DNA of 64,000 nucleotides from Bostrychus sinensis (lineage: Eukaryota > Chordata > Actinopteri > Gobiiformes > Eleotridae): assembly GCA_020698575.1 (NCBI GenBank), contig CM036246.1, positions 1,166,501 to 1,230,500 on the forward strand, given 5' to 3'. Numbering within the stretch: the stretch's first letter is position 1; every line of letters begins with the position of its first letter. Shown here one piece after another: positions 1 to 10,400 of this stretch. A program made the translations under genes and the position numbers. Below the pieces are notes generated by a model. It did not search any database. It was given only the letters and a program-made list of their open reading frames with translations, and was not told the DNA's origin.

Positions 1-2125
1 AGGTTAGTTTAGCTCACATCTCATTGGTCCAGGGTAGTTTAGCTCACAGCTCATTGGTCCAGGTTGGTTTAGCTCACAGCTCATTGGTCCAGGTTAGTTT
101 AGCTCACAGCTCATTGGTCCAGGTTAGTTTAGCTCACATCTCATTGGTCCAGGGTAGTTTAGCTCACAGCTCATTAGTCCAGGTTAGTTTAGCTCACAGC
201 TCATTGGTCCAGGGTAGTTTAGCTCACAGCTCATTGGTCCAGGGTAGTTTAGCTCACAGCTCATTGGTCCAGGGTAGTTTAGCTCACATCTCATTGGTCC
301 AGGGTAGTTTAGCTCACATCTCATTGGTCCAGGGTAGTTTAGCTCACAGCTCATTGGTCCAGGGTAGTTTAGCTCACAGCTCATTGGTCCAGGGTAGTTT
401 AGCTCACAGCTCATTGGTCCAGGTTAGTTTAGCTCACAGCTCATTGGTCCAGGTTGGTTTAGCTCACAGCTCATTGGTCCAGGGTAGTTTAGCTCACAGC
501 TCATTGGTCCAGGTTAGTTTAGCTCACAGCTCATTGGTCCAGGTTAGTTTAGCTCACATCTCATTGGTCCAGGTTAGTTTAGCTCACATCTCATTGGTCC
601 AGGGTAGTTTAGCTCACAGCTCATTGGTCCAGGGTAGTTTAGCTCACAGCTCATTGGTCCAGGGTAGTTTAGCTCACAGCTCATTGGTCCAGGTTAGTTT
701 AGCTCACATCTCATTGGTCCAGGGTAGTTTAGCTCACATCTCATTGGTCCAGGGTAGTTTAGCTCACAGCTCATTGGTCCAGGTTAGTTTAGCTCACATC
801 TCATTGGTCCAGGGTAGTTTAGCTCACAGCTCATTGGTCCAGGTTAGTTTAGCTCACATCTCATTGGTCTAGGGTAGTTTAGCTCACAGCTCATTGGTCC
901 AGGTTAGTTTAGCTCACAGCTCATTGGTCCAGGTTAGTTTAGCTCACATCTCATTGGTCCAGGGTAGTTTAGCTCACAGCTCATTGGTCCAGGGTAGTTT
1001 AGCTCACAGCTCATTGGTCCAGGGTAGTTTAGCTCACAGCTCATTGGTCCAGGTTAGTTTAGCTCACATCTCATTGGTCCAGGGTAGTTTAGCTCACATC
1101 TCATTGGTCCAGGTTAGTTTAGCTCACATCTCATTGGTCCAGGGTAGTTTAGCTCACAGCTCATTGGTCCAGGGTAGTTTAGCTCACAGCTCATTGGTCC
1201 AGGGTAGTTTAGCTCACATCTCATTGGTCCAGGGTAGTTTAGCTCACATCTCATTGGTCCAGGGTAGTTTAGCTCACAGCTCATTGGTCCAGGTAGGTTT
1301 AGCTCACATCTCATTGGTCCAGGTTAGTTTAGCTCACATCTCATTGGTCCAGGTTAGTTTAGCTCACATCTCATTGGTCCAGGTTAGTTTAGCTCACATC
1401 TCATTGGTCCAGGGTAGTTTAGCTCACAGCTCATTGGTCCAGGGTAGTTTAGCTCACAGCTCATTGGTCCAGGGTAGTTTAGCTCACAGCTCATTGGTCC
1501 AGGTTAGTTTAGCTCACAGCTCATTGGTCCAGGTTGGTTTAGCTCACATCTCATTGGTCCAGGGTAGTTTAGCTCACAGCTCATTGGTCCAGGTTAGTTT
1601 AGCTCACATCTCATTGGTCCAGGTTAGTTTAGCTCACATCTCATTGGTCTAGGGTAGTTTAGCTCACAGCTCATTGGTCCAGGTTAGTTTAGCTCACAGC
1701 TCATTGGTCCAGGGTAGTTTAGCTCACATCTCATTGGTCCAGGGTAGTTTAGCTCACAGCTCATTGGTCCAGGGTAGTTTAGCTCACAGCTCATTGGTCC
1801 AGGTTAGTTTAGCTCACAGCTCATTGGTCCAGGTTAGTTTAGCTCACATCTCATTGGTCCAGGGTAGTTTAGCTCACAGCTCATTGGTCCAGGGTAGTTT
1901 AGCTCACAGCTCATTGGTCCAGGGTAGTTTAGCTCACAGCTCATTGGTCCAGGGTAGTTTAGCTCACAGCTCATTGGTCCAGGGTAGTTTAGCTCACAGC
2001 TCATTGGTCCAGGTTAGTTTAGCTCACAGCTCATTGGTCCAGGTTAGTTTAGCTCACATCTCATTGGTCCAGGGTAGTTTAGCTCACAGCTCATTGGTCC
2101 AGGGTAGTTTAGCTCACAGCTCTGT
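1..2125. repeat. 30-bp minisatellite, about 70 units
   Basis: A head-to-tail array of a 30-bp unit of the form AGG(G/T)T(A/G)GTTTAGCTCACA(G/T)CTCATTGGTCC starts before the window and ends near 2120. Units differ almost only at three positions. One unit (about 151-180) has CATTAGTCC, two (ending at 870 and 1650) end in GGTCT, and one (1291-1320) begins AGGTAG. Because 30 is divisible by 3 and the unit lacks stops in some frames, long decapeptide-repeat reading frames appear on both strands; these are not credible genes. Variant order shows block copying, for example units 21-25 and 33-37 share one order. Each unit carries GACCAATGAG on the minus strand. Confidence 0.98.
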
Positions 2126-2610
2126 GGTCTCGTTGCTCTGGAGCAGGGTGGATGTGTGATGTAGGTTGTCATAAAACCAGCTAAAACCAAAGCACCTTCT
2201 GGCATTGCTAAATCTGTACTGGGTACAAACGACATTCATAAGAACAAGATGCAACAAAATAAAATTAACAGTTCATAATAATAAAACTTTACCCCTTAAT
2301 AAAAAATGGTTAAACAAGAAGATCTAGATAAGGTTTGTTCTTAGAAGGCGTTTCACCCTTACTCTGAAGGTCTTAATCATTAATCATCACTTGTAGCTAA
2401 CTATTATGTTAGGTTGAAATACTTACTACTATAAAAACAACTGCATATCAATAAAAAGTACACATATAAACAAGAGATGTGTATGTAAATGTCTCAGAGT
2501 TCAGTGTTTTCCACTCGAAACTTGATCAGTAACTGTACTGCTAATGAATATTCCTGTGTTTATGGTGGTATTTATGTTTATGATCATATTTGATGAATTT
2601 GTGTCTTGGA

Positions 2611-2874
2611 CAGAAAGCCGCCCTCGTCCTTTCAGCGTTTGTCACGTGTTGTCTTTGTGTACAGATGTCCAGCCGCTCACTAAGGCAGCAGCTCTCTCCG
2701 ATGCTGACGCTGTGCCTGTGCTTGTCAAGCGGTGGGCCTGGCGGGGGCGACGCCACTCGCAGGCTTCTCCAGACTCGGCCCGGGACGCTCCTGCACCTCA
2801 TATCTGTGTTGGAGGGGGCTCTGGACGCAATGAAGAGCAGTCACACTCGACGCATCCTGCGCAACATCAAATGA
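2611..2874 (+). CDS. Probable last coding exon of an unidentified gene
   Basis: From 2611 a reading frame of about 87 codons runs to a TGA at 2872-2874, following a plausible 3' splice site (TCTTGGACAG). A second possible acceptor, GTGTACAG, lies just before an in-frame ATG at 2665. The stretch is richer in GC and CpG than its AT-rich surroundings, as the true exons of this window are. The predicted peptide is leucine-rich, with a helix-like end (LLHLISVLEGALDAM then TRRILRNIK), as in HEAT/ARM-type proteins. I do not recognise the family. AATAAA at 3347-3352 could end the transcript. Upstream exons would lie beyond the minisatellite or outside the window. It could be a chance open frame. Confidence 0.35.
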   Translation, partial: QKAALVLSAFVTCCLCVQMSSRSLRQQLSPMLTLCLCLSSGGPGGGDATRRLLQTRPGTLLHLISVLEGALDAMKSSHTRRILRNIK

Positions 2875-5449
2875 GACTGGGAGTCAAACATTGTGAAAAT
2901 CTGACCTCAGAGTGTGTTGCTCTAAGCAACTTAAAAAGTGACTGTGCCTTTGATACTACATTGTTCTGAGTGATATGAAATACACCAGTTGCATTCAGAT
3001 GATGAAAATGTTGAGGGAAAAAAACCCTGACTTTGTGTTTGACAGAAGGGCCCAGAACTGAGAGGTGTAGTATCTTTATTATTATTGTGAGGCTCTTGTC
3101 CAAAATTTAATGATACTCACATGTTAATTGCTATTTTTATATTTTTAAAGTAAAATTCTGTTATTTCTGGAGAGGTTAGTACAGTTCACTAATATGGTAC
3201 AAATAACAAAGCATTAAAGTGTTAGAACAGTGATTAACTGTGATCAAAGAGGCTCCATTCTTGAAATATTTTCTAAGCCTGATTTTAGACCTGGCCTTAG
3301 ACCAAGACTGACTTCCTACACCAGTTCCCATTGTGATTCAGTGTAGAATAAATACATGTGGTACATGTGGGCGTCCTCTCTCTGGGTTGAATATACCTGT
3401 ATGGTTGGTGTGTTGCTGTCCCTGTGTTTCAGGAAAGGCCTCTCCATGGAGCTGTGAGCTCTGCTGCTGCTGTTTCATGTGAGAAAATGCAGACTGAGAG
3501 GATTCATTTTTATAATTAGATTTTTTTGGTTCTACCTTTTTTATCTGAGTCTCAGTAAAGACATTACTTTGCAAAATGTGTGTTTTTGGGTTGAAGACAG
3601 CACGTCATATGTTGTAGAGGCCCTAAACTGTCTCTACTCAGTCAGTTGGTTAGTTAGCTAGCTGTGTAATACCAAAGGTGCTCCTCAGGCAAGACACTGC
3701 AGATGAATAGGAAATTTATTTAAACTAAAATATATCAATGTGAAACTTTTCCTGTGAATCACTGACATAAAGATAGGAGAAAAAACTATTGAAAGTATTG
3801 AGTTATTTAATGTTTTCATATGAAAATTAGGCATTGCATGTGTAAAAATTCACACATTCGGATACTTAAAAAAATCTCAATCTTGAACTTAAAATTGTTG
3901 ATTTCAAAAGGCTTTGACAAAGGGTTATGGATACTGATTTAGTCTTTGAGTAATAAAATAACATACTGACAAAAAAAAAAAAAATCACATTTCTTGTTTT
4001 TAGAAGTAAAATGCCCCTCAAAATAGGCTAGGAATTACAAATCAACAAACTCTTTTGTACAACCCCACAGAATATAGTCCAGAACATGAAAATCTGGTGC
4101 TTGCTACTGAAGTGGAGATTTCTGACTCGGGAGTGTGAGAAAAACAAATTTTGGGAGAATGATAGATTTCCAATAGAAATCTACAAACACAAGTGATTAA
4201 ATCTATGAATATAAACACCATAATGAGTAATTTTGCCATTTTAAAAAAAAATTATTTCAGTGTTAAAGCCTCATGTTAACGGACCAAACTGGTCCAAAGT
4301 TTTTAAAAAAAAAGCATTTTACCTTAAGTGTTTCAGTGGAAAAAATAGCTCAACAGAAGGCATATCTGTAAAAAACACTCATATGTCCCAGTTTTCATTA
4401 AACTGTAATCTGGTTGTCCCTATTTTAACAAATAACAAACATAGGAAACTTAGAACACATGTTTAAAGACTTTTGTCAACAAAGTGATTATTTTTATTAA
4501 TAAATTGCCATTAAAATTCAAATCCTAAACCCTAGCACCATGTACTTTAATTACATGGCTTTTATGTTTGTTTGTTTGTTTTTTTATCACTTGGTGAGTT
4601 CAAATGCGCTGTGATTAGTAGCCTAAAAAACATGTGTCCCAGTTTTTGGGTCTAAAAATCTAGTCATTAAGTGTGTTTTTAGTACTTTGGTTTTATTTTA
4701 TTTATTTATTTTTTGTTTTTTGTCTTTACTATAGATGTAGCCTCCCACTGAGGCTTTTGTACGGATATTAGGTGTGTTTTTTGTTTTGTTTGTTTGTTGT
4801 TTTTTTCAGTTGGAGAACAGTACAAACTCTCGTGGAGGTAATACAATGGGACAATTCAACAGAACTAAAGTAGGACAGTCAGGAGCTAGAAATTCAAATA
4901 AATAACTATGTAAGGCATTGAAAATTAAAACGGGAGCATAAAATATTTAAAACAAAGACATTTGGAGACAGCAGGCAACACTTTTTCTTTTTTTTTTTTT
5001 ACACAGTTTGATCTGATTAACCTTAGTGTACAACAGAACTCTTTTTAAATTTGTTCAAAAATACATTGAAAAAAGGGACAGAGTCCCTCCATTTACAGCA
5101 ATGGATATGGTATTTACCCAGGAGGAAAAGATATCTGATATGATATTCATATCAGAAATATTAGTCAGCAAATCAGTAGCATAAAACAGTACATAGTCAA
5201 CAGTCAAATTTGGGATGTTAGCAGAGGCGTAGCCACGTGGTCGGACCTTGGCCACCCCATCGGCCCCCCCTGAGTGGTCCTGCACAACGGGCTCCGCAGG
5301 TCCATAATGATGCTGGTGACTGATTGACGTTACGTCTTTGCGCAGCTGTTGTAAAACAAACGGTTTGACACAGAGACCTGCAGCTAAATCCTCCTGACAG
5401 ATAAGAGCTCAAGCTTTGTGTCAGTTTTTATTTCACGTTGATAGGTTCA
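2875..5449. other. AT-rich intergenic DNA
   Basis: This stretch holds a possible 3'UTR (AATAAA at 3347), long A/T runs and short TTTG repeats (about 4565-4580 and 4780-4800). Near 5222-5290 there is GC-rich sequence that looks like the edge of a dispersed repeat. No exon with convincing splice sites or protein similarity was seen on either strand. Confidence 0.5.
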
Positions 5450-6600
5450 TGGGGCGAGAAGTTGTGCTTGAATAACATTTTTCAATAAAACAAGAATTGT
5501 GAGTGAAACAAGGACAACATTACAGGTAATTTTTGGACCACAAGATAGAAGAAATGTAATATCACAAATTTTCTTGAATATCCCCCCGGGAACACAGTGC
5601 CATAAGCTGTTAGTACACGTCAAATATGACTTTATCCGCTTAATTTTTAATGTTCCATTTAAACACTCAAAGTCAATGGCCTGTAAACCACCGTCTTCAT
5701 ATTTTCGGACTATGCTAATTTTCTTAAAGTAATGTGTTCGCCCTTTCCATATATAGATAAAGTTCAGTGAGTTAAAAGCTTTGATGGCTTTTTTTGGATA
5801 TGGAAAGGGAGTATGCAAGGTAGATGCATCTGGACAAACTTTCCATCTTAGTGATAAAAGTGCGCCCAACTATGGAGAAATCTCTATTTGACCATCTATC
5901 CAGTCTGGTCTTAGATTCCTCAATTTTATCCCAGATATTCAGAGTTTCACTTAAATTGGAATCCTTAGTTATATGCACCCTTAAATATGTAATTGTTGAC
6001 TTTATCACGATACCAAAAGAACTCCTGTAGATGGCAGTCATGGACAGGTAATAAAGCACATTTGTTCATGCTCAGTTGCAAACCAGAAGCTTTTGAGAAG
6101 AAGTCAATAGTTTGAATTGCAAGCGGGATTTGTTCTTTTTTTTTTTTTTTTTAGAAATAACGTTGTGTCATCAGCTAGTTGACTAATAATGAACTGACTC
6201 TCAAATACATTTAATGGTTCAATAGTGCTATGTTTAACATGGATCGAAAGCATTTCAACAGCCATGAGAAAAAGAAGGAGAGATATTGGGCAGCCTTGTT
6301 TTATGCCTCTATTTATTGCAAAGCGAGGGGAAGTGCCATGTGAGAGGGATATACAACTATTGCTATCCCGATAAAGACATTTCACAATATTCCTGAAGTT
6401 CTCCCCAAAGCCGAACAGCTCTAGTGACTTATGGATAAATAAATGTTCAAACTTGTCAAAGGCTTTATGGAAGTCAAGAAACAATATGAAACCATCATCC
6501 TTTATATGCACATTGTAATCCATAATGTCTTGAACTAATCGGGCATTGTTATTAATTGTTATACCTTTCATAAAGCCTGACTGGTTTTCACTTATTATTT
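5450..6600 (-). mobile_element. L1-like (Tx1-type) LINE fragment, reverse transcriptase region
   Basis: The minus strand encodes pieces of an L1-superfamily reverse transcriptase. 6571-6104 has the fingers and palm motifs FILFLDFHKAFDKFEH and NRGIKQGCPIS, then QLADDTTLFLK, where the catalytic box reads LADD. 6059-5447 continues through the thumb and C-terminal region (WSNRDFSIVGRTFITKME, then FNSLNFIYIWKG) in other frames. The endonuclease and N-terminal parts are missing and several frameshifts break it, so it is inactive. It lies just upstream of the TRAPPC8 promoter region in the opposite orientation. The fragment at 14340-14930 is from the same kind of element. Confidence 0.85.
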
Positions 6601-6639
6601 GTCCCGGACCTTTTTTGACCCAGTAACGGGAATCTCGTT

Positions 6640-7459
6640 AGAACAAAGCGGGCGCAGTTTTTGAGCGAGGCGAGCGCAGTTGCTCTCCACCGACTGCGGC
6701 CGCCTGCATGGACTACAAACGCTTAATGCATGATGGGAAATGATGTCCTGTCCACACCTGCTCTAACAGCTGATTGGGTCCGAGTTGTGTTTTGATCAGA
6801 AACGTGACGCTCTGACGCTCAGCTGCTTCTTCCCTCCCAACTTTACACAAACTAGTGCACTAGATTTGATACTGACAAATGCTTTAAATGTGACTGAAAG
6901 TGTCCAGAGTGTTGTTTATTAAACAGCTGTAGGTCCATGAACTTCCCTCGTTGTTTCCGCCGCTGGGTTAGGATGGTTGAATCCTCCAAACACCACTGAA
7001 GCTTCTTTCCTCACTGCAGTAGGAGTCTTACTGATGACCTCTTGACATAGCTCTCAGAGGTTAAGGAGCAGGAGGTGGGAGGTACAATTTCCCCTTTTCG
7101 GATTATTTCTCAAAATGGTAGTAGGCACTTCCCGCGGGCAGGGGACGCTCTCATGTTCCTGTGAGTTGCACCTTTGGTCATGTGACCCCTGTGTGACTAC
7201 TGTTAGTGCAAAGATCGGTTTAAATAAAACTCTACGGTGCGTCTTGGAGCGGTTCTCTGAGAGGAAACACACACAGGGCCCCGGTTGTGAGCCCTTCCGC
7301 CGCGGCTGGAGGAGCGGAGTCCGCCCTGACCCCTGCTGTCAGCTGACTACACAGGAAGTAGGCCACTGAGCTGTCATGGCTGACTGGGGCAGTGAAGTCC
7401 GTGGGCCTGTGGGTTTTTGGTGTGTTTAGTGGTGTTCCCGGAGCTAAGCGCGGTGCATC
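6640..7459 (+). promoter_or_regulatory. TRAPPC8: Likely TRAPPC8 promoter and 5' untranslated region
   Basis: The sequence turns GC- and CpG-rich here compared with both flanks. Near 6711-6742 it reads ACTACAA, and on the other strand TTCCCATCATGC, which resemble the two halves of the ZNF143/Staf binding site. An ETS-like ACAGGAAGT lies at 7351-7359. There is no clear TATA box, as expected for a housekeeping gene. The transcription start cannot be placed from sequence alone. An upstream ATG at 7376 is described separately. Confidence 0.4.
7376..7429 (+). other. Upstream open reading frame before TRAPPC8
   Basis: An ATG with G at -3 and G at +4 opens a 17-codon frame (starting MADWGSEVRG) that stops with TAG at 7427-7429, 30 bases before the TRAPPC8 start. 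If transcription begins upstream of 7376 this uORF would be scanned first and could lower TRAPPC8 translation. Whether it is in the mRNA is unknown. Confidence 0.35.
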
Positions 7460-10400
7460 ATGGCACAGTGCGTGCAGTCCGTGCAGGAGTTCGTCCAGGA
7501 CTCGTTCGTGCCGATGGTCGCGGTCCTGTGCAGCGAAGAAGCGGACAGAGTGACTCGCAAAAACAAGCTGAGTTTCGCCGAGCTCTTGAGGCCCTTCTGC
7601 AGACTCCCGTCCGAAGGTACGACGAGCTGGACACAGAACTTGTTCCTCAGCAGGGTTAGGTTTAGGCGTTTTGAGCATTAGAGATTTAGGGGTGCTAACT
7701 GCTGAGGGCCTTTAAAACCAAGAAATAAACCAACAGTGAAAACATATGACATTGGATAAAATAATAAATATTTTACACATGTAATTTCTTGTATTATGGG
7801 GCCTGTTATAATGTAATATTTGTTACTGTCTGTAGCGTGAGTACTAGATCATGGTTACTACAGTGACTTTGCTTCTGACCTGAATCACACTAAAGGTAGA
7901 AACAGAAAGCAGAGACCTGAAAGAGAAAAATTGTTTGGCAAAGTGTATTAAATCTACCCTTATGCATTATGTCAGTATTGTCAATATTCATACTGTATAT
8001 TCCTGTACACTGGGGAATCACACAGCCACTGGGTTACAGTTAGGGGTGCTAAAACTCAACTTATGGGTGCTGCAGCTCCCCTAAAAATGGTCTAGCTTCG
8101 CCTGTATTCTGAGAGCTTTGACAGAAACTAGGAGGAAGTGCATATACCCTTAGAGTTTCTTTTCAACATTTAATCCTGGTTTAGTCTCAGATCATTCCAG
8201 GGTTCAGTTTTTGTTAAGTCCTTATTTAGACTCCTAACAGTCGTGTTTAACTGAAACAGACAACTGAATATACCAAATATAGTGTGTTTTATTATAACAT
8301 TGTTTAAAGTAAATGAAATTATTTCATAAGCTATGAGATATATAGGGATGGTCTGTGTTTGGATGAGTAATTTATCTGCTTTGTGAGTGTGTATGTTTGT
8401 ACTGGCTATTCTGACAACTCAGTGAAGTCATGTGTTTTTGTCACTACCTGCCTACATCAGTTAAAAAAACAGCAATAATATATATTATGATAGTAATAAT
8501 AATAATAAGACGCATACTGACAATTATCCCCATCACCTTTGAAGTGGGCTACAGATGTTCCAGCTGTGGGTTTATTACACCTGTGGCTTTATTACATTTG
8601 TAGCTTTATTACAGCTGCAGATTTATTACATTAAATACTGTATGATGATTATGGGCAGTATTACATTAATGGGTGTATTACAGAAAAGTGTGCCCAGGTA
8701 AACCCACCTCAGGCCATGCCCTCTTCACACCTCTGTTCAACCAAAGGACTATGCAATGAGACTTTTAAATGAATTTTTGTCTAAACATGACCTGTTAATT
8801 AGTGGGTTTTACTGAAAAATCACTGAAGTGATTGTGAGACACGAGAGGCTCCATGCAGCATTTTGCACACCTGTGGATCTTTATGTGATACTGCTTCTCC
8901 AAATGAAGTTATTTCATTGACACAATGAACTCCCTGCTCTTGTCATTTAAACATTTGGAAAAACTGTGTTTTTGTTGCAGGTCATATCCGGGACCCGAAC
9001 AACCAGCTGCAGGTGGTGAAGAATCTGCGCATCTGTGTGAACAGCCTGTCTCCGAGCCTGAAGCCCACCTGTGCGTCAGTGAGTCCTGACCAGCGCCAGC
9101 TGCTCAACCAGATAGTGCTGTCCTGCCAACCACAGGAGGGCGCTGTCAGCAATATCACAGCCGGAGACTATGAGCTCAGCTTTAGCGGTAGGTTCAGAAG
9201 AAGAAAATGGGAAGTCTATTATAGTCTTCTGTTTCATTGCTATTATTCCTTCATTGTCTTCTCTTTATTCACTCTGGGAGTCATGGGGACTGGAGCATAT
9301 CCAGCTAGAGATGGGGTAGACCAGCCATTCCCAAAGTCAAGACTGTTGTGGCCCCCTTAAATTTTCAAAAATCCCACGCGGACCCTCAACTATATAACTT
9401 ACCTCTATTCAAAAGATTATGTCATGTTTTTCTCCATATATTTTTATAAAAACATTACAAAAATGCTGACTGTTGGCTAAAATTGTTTTAAAGTAATTTT
9501 TAAAACAAGAATATAACTTAAATTCATTTTGAATTAGATTTTTATTATATTTAATGTTTTTAGGTATTTAATATTTTCATTGACTAATTGTCTTTTTATA
9601 TTTTTGTATGTTTTATTTGTTGTTATGGACCAAAACCATGTGTCTAAAATAAATAATGAACTGAAATATAGGCAGCCTCTGGGGGCCCCCCAGCAGTGCC
9701 TTCGCGGACTGCTGGAGAACTACAAGAGTTAGCAGGGTCTTTGGGTCAGAAATTCTCTGAAACTTCATACAAAGTCACCTACATCACCACAAACTGTTTA
9801 GGTATAAAACAAAAAGTCTCTACTCTCATCCAGAAACCAATTCAAGTGTCTTTAGTAATTCAGACACTACTGGAACTTCAAATGGGATCTATGGTCAGAT
9901 CAAACCAAAACAGAACTTTTTGCTAAAAACACCAGAGGAGGGAGGGTTTGGTGCACACAGAGAGAAGCCATATGGAAAAGTACCTCATGCCCAATCTTAA
10001 ATATGGTGGCAGGTTTTTAATGTTTTGGGGCTGTTTTTCTGCCAAGAGACCTGGATATCTTGTTAGGATACATCATGGACGCAAATATCAGCAGATATTA
10101 ATTAAACACCTGATTGTCTCCCTCAGAAAGCTCGAAATGGGCTGTGGTTGGACACACAAACATGGTTTATTCATTCATTTTCTGGGTCGTAGGCGGGGTA
10201 CACCCTGAACAGGAGCCAGCTTGTCGCAGGCAGACACAAAGACGAACAGACAGACAACCATTCACTCTCACATTCATTCACTAGGGTCAATTTAGAGTCA
10301 CCAATTCACCTAACACATGCATGTCTTTGGGAGGAACCCGGAGAGAACCCACGGTAACATGCAGACTCAACCCAGAGAGGGTTCTACAGGTTAAGATTAC

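Noticed and set aside
1..2125. CRISPR-like array
   Set aside because: The 30-bp units are contiguous without unique spacers, and the context is a vertebrate genome.
24..2159. Long reading frames encoding LVQGSLAHSS-type decapeptide repeats (and MSCELNYPGP on the other strand)
   Set aside because: They follow from a stop-free 30-bp tandem unit. They are broken by single-base variants, lack start and splice context, and appear on both strands.
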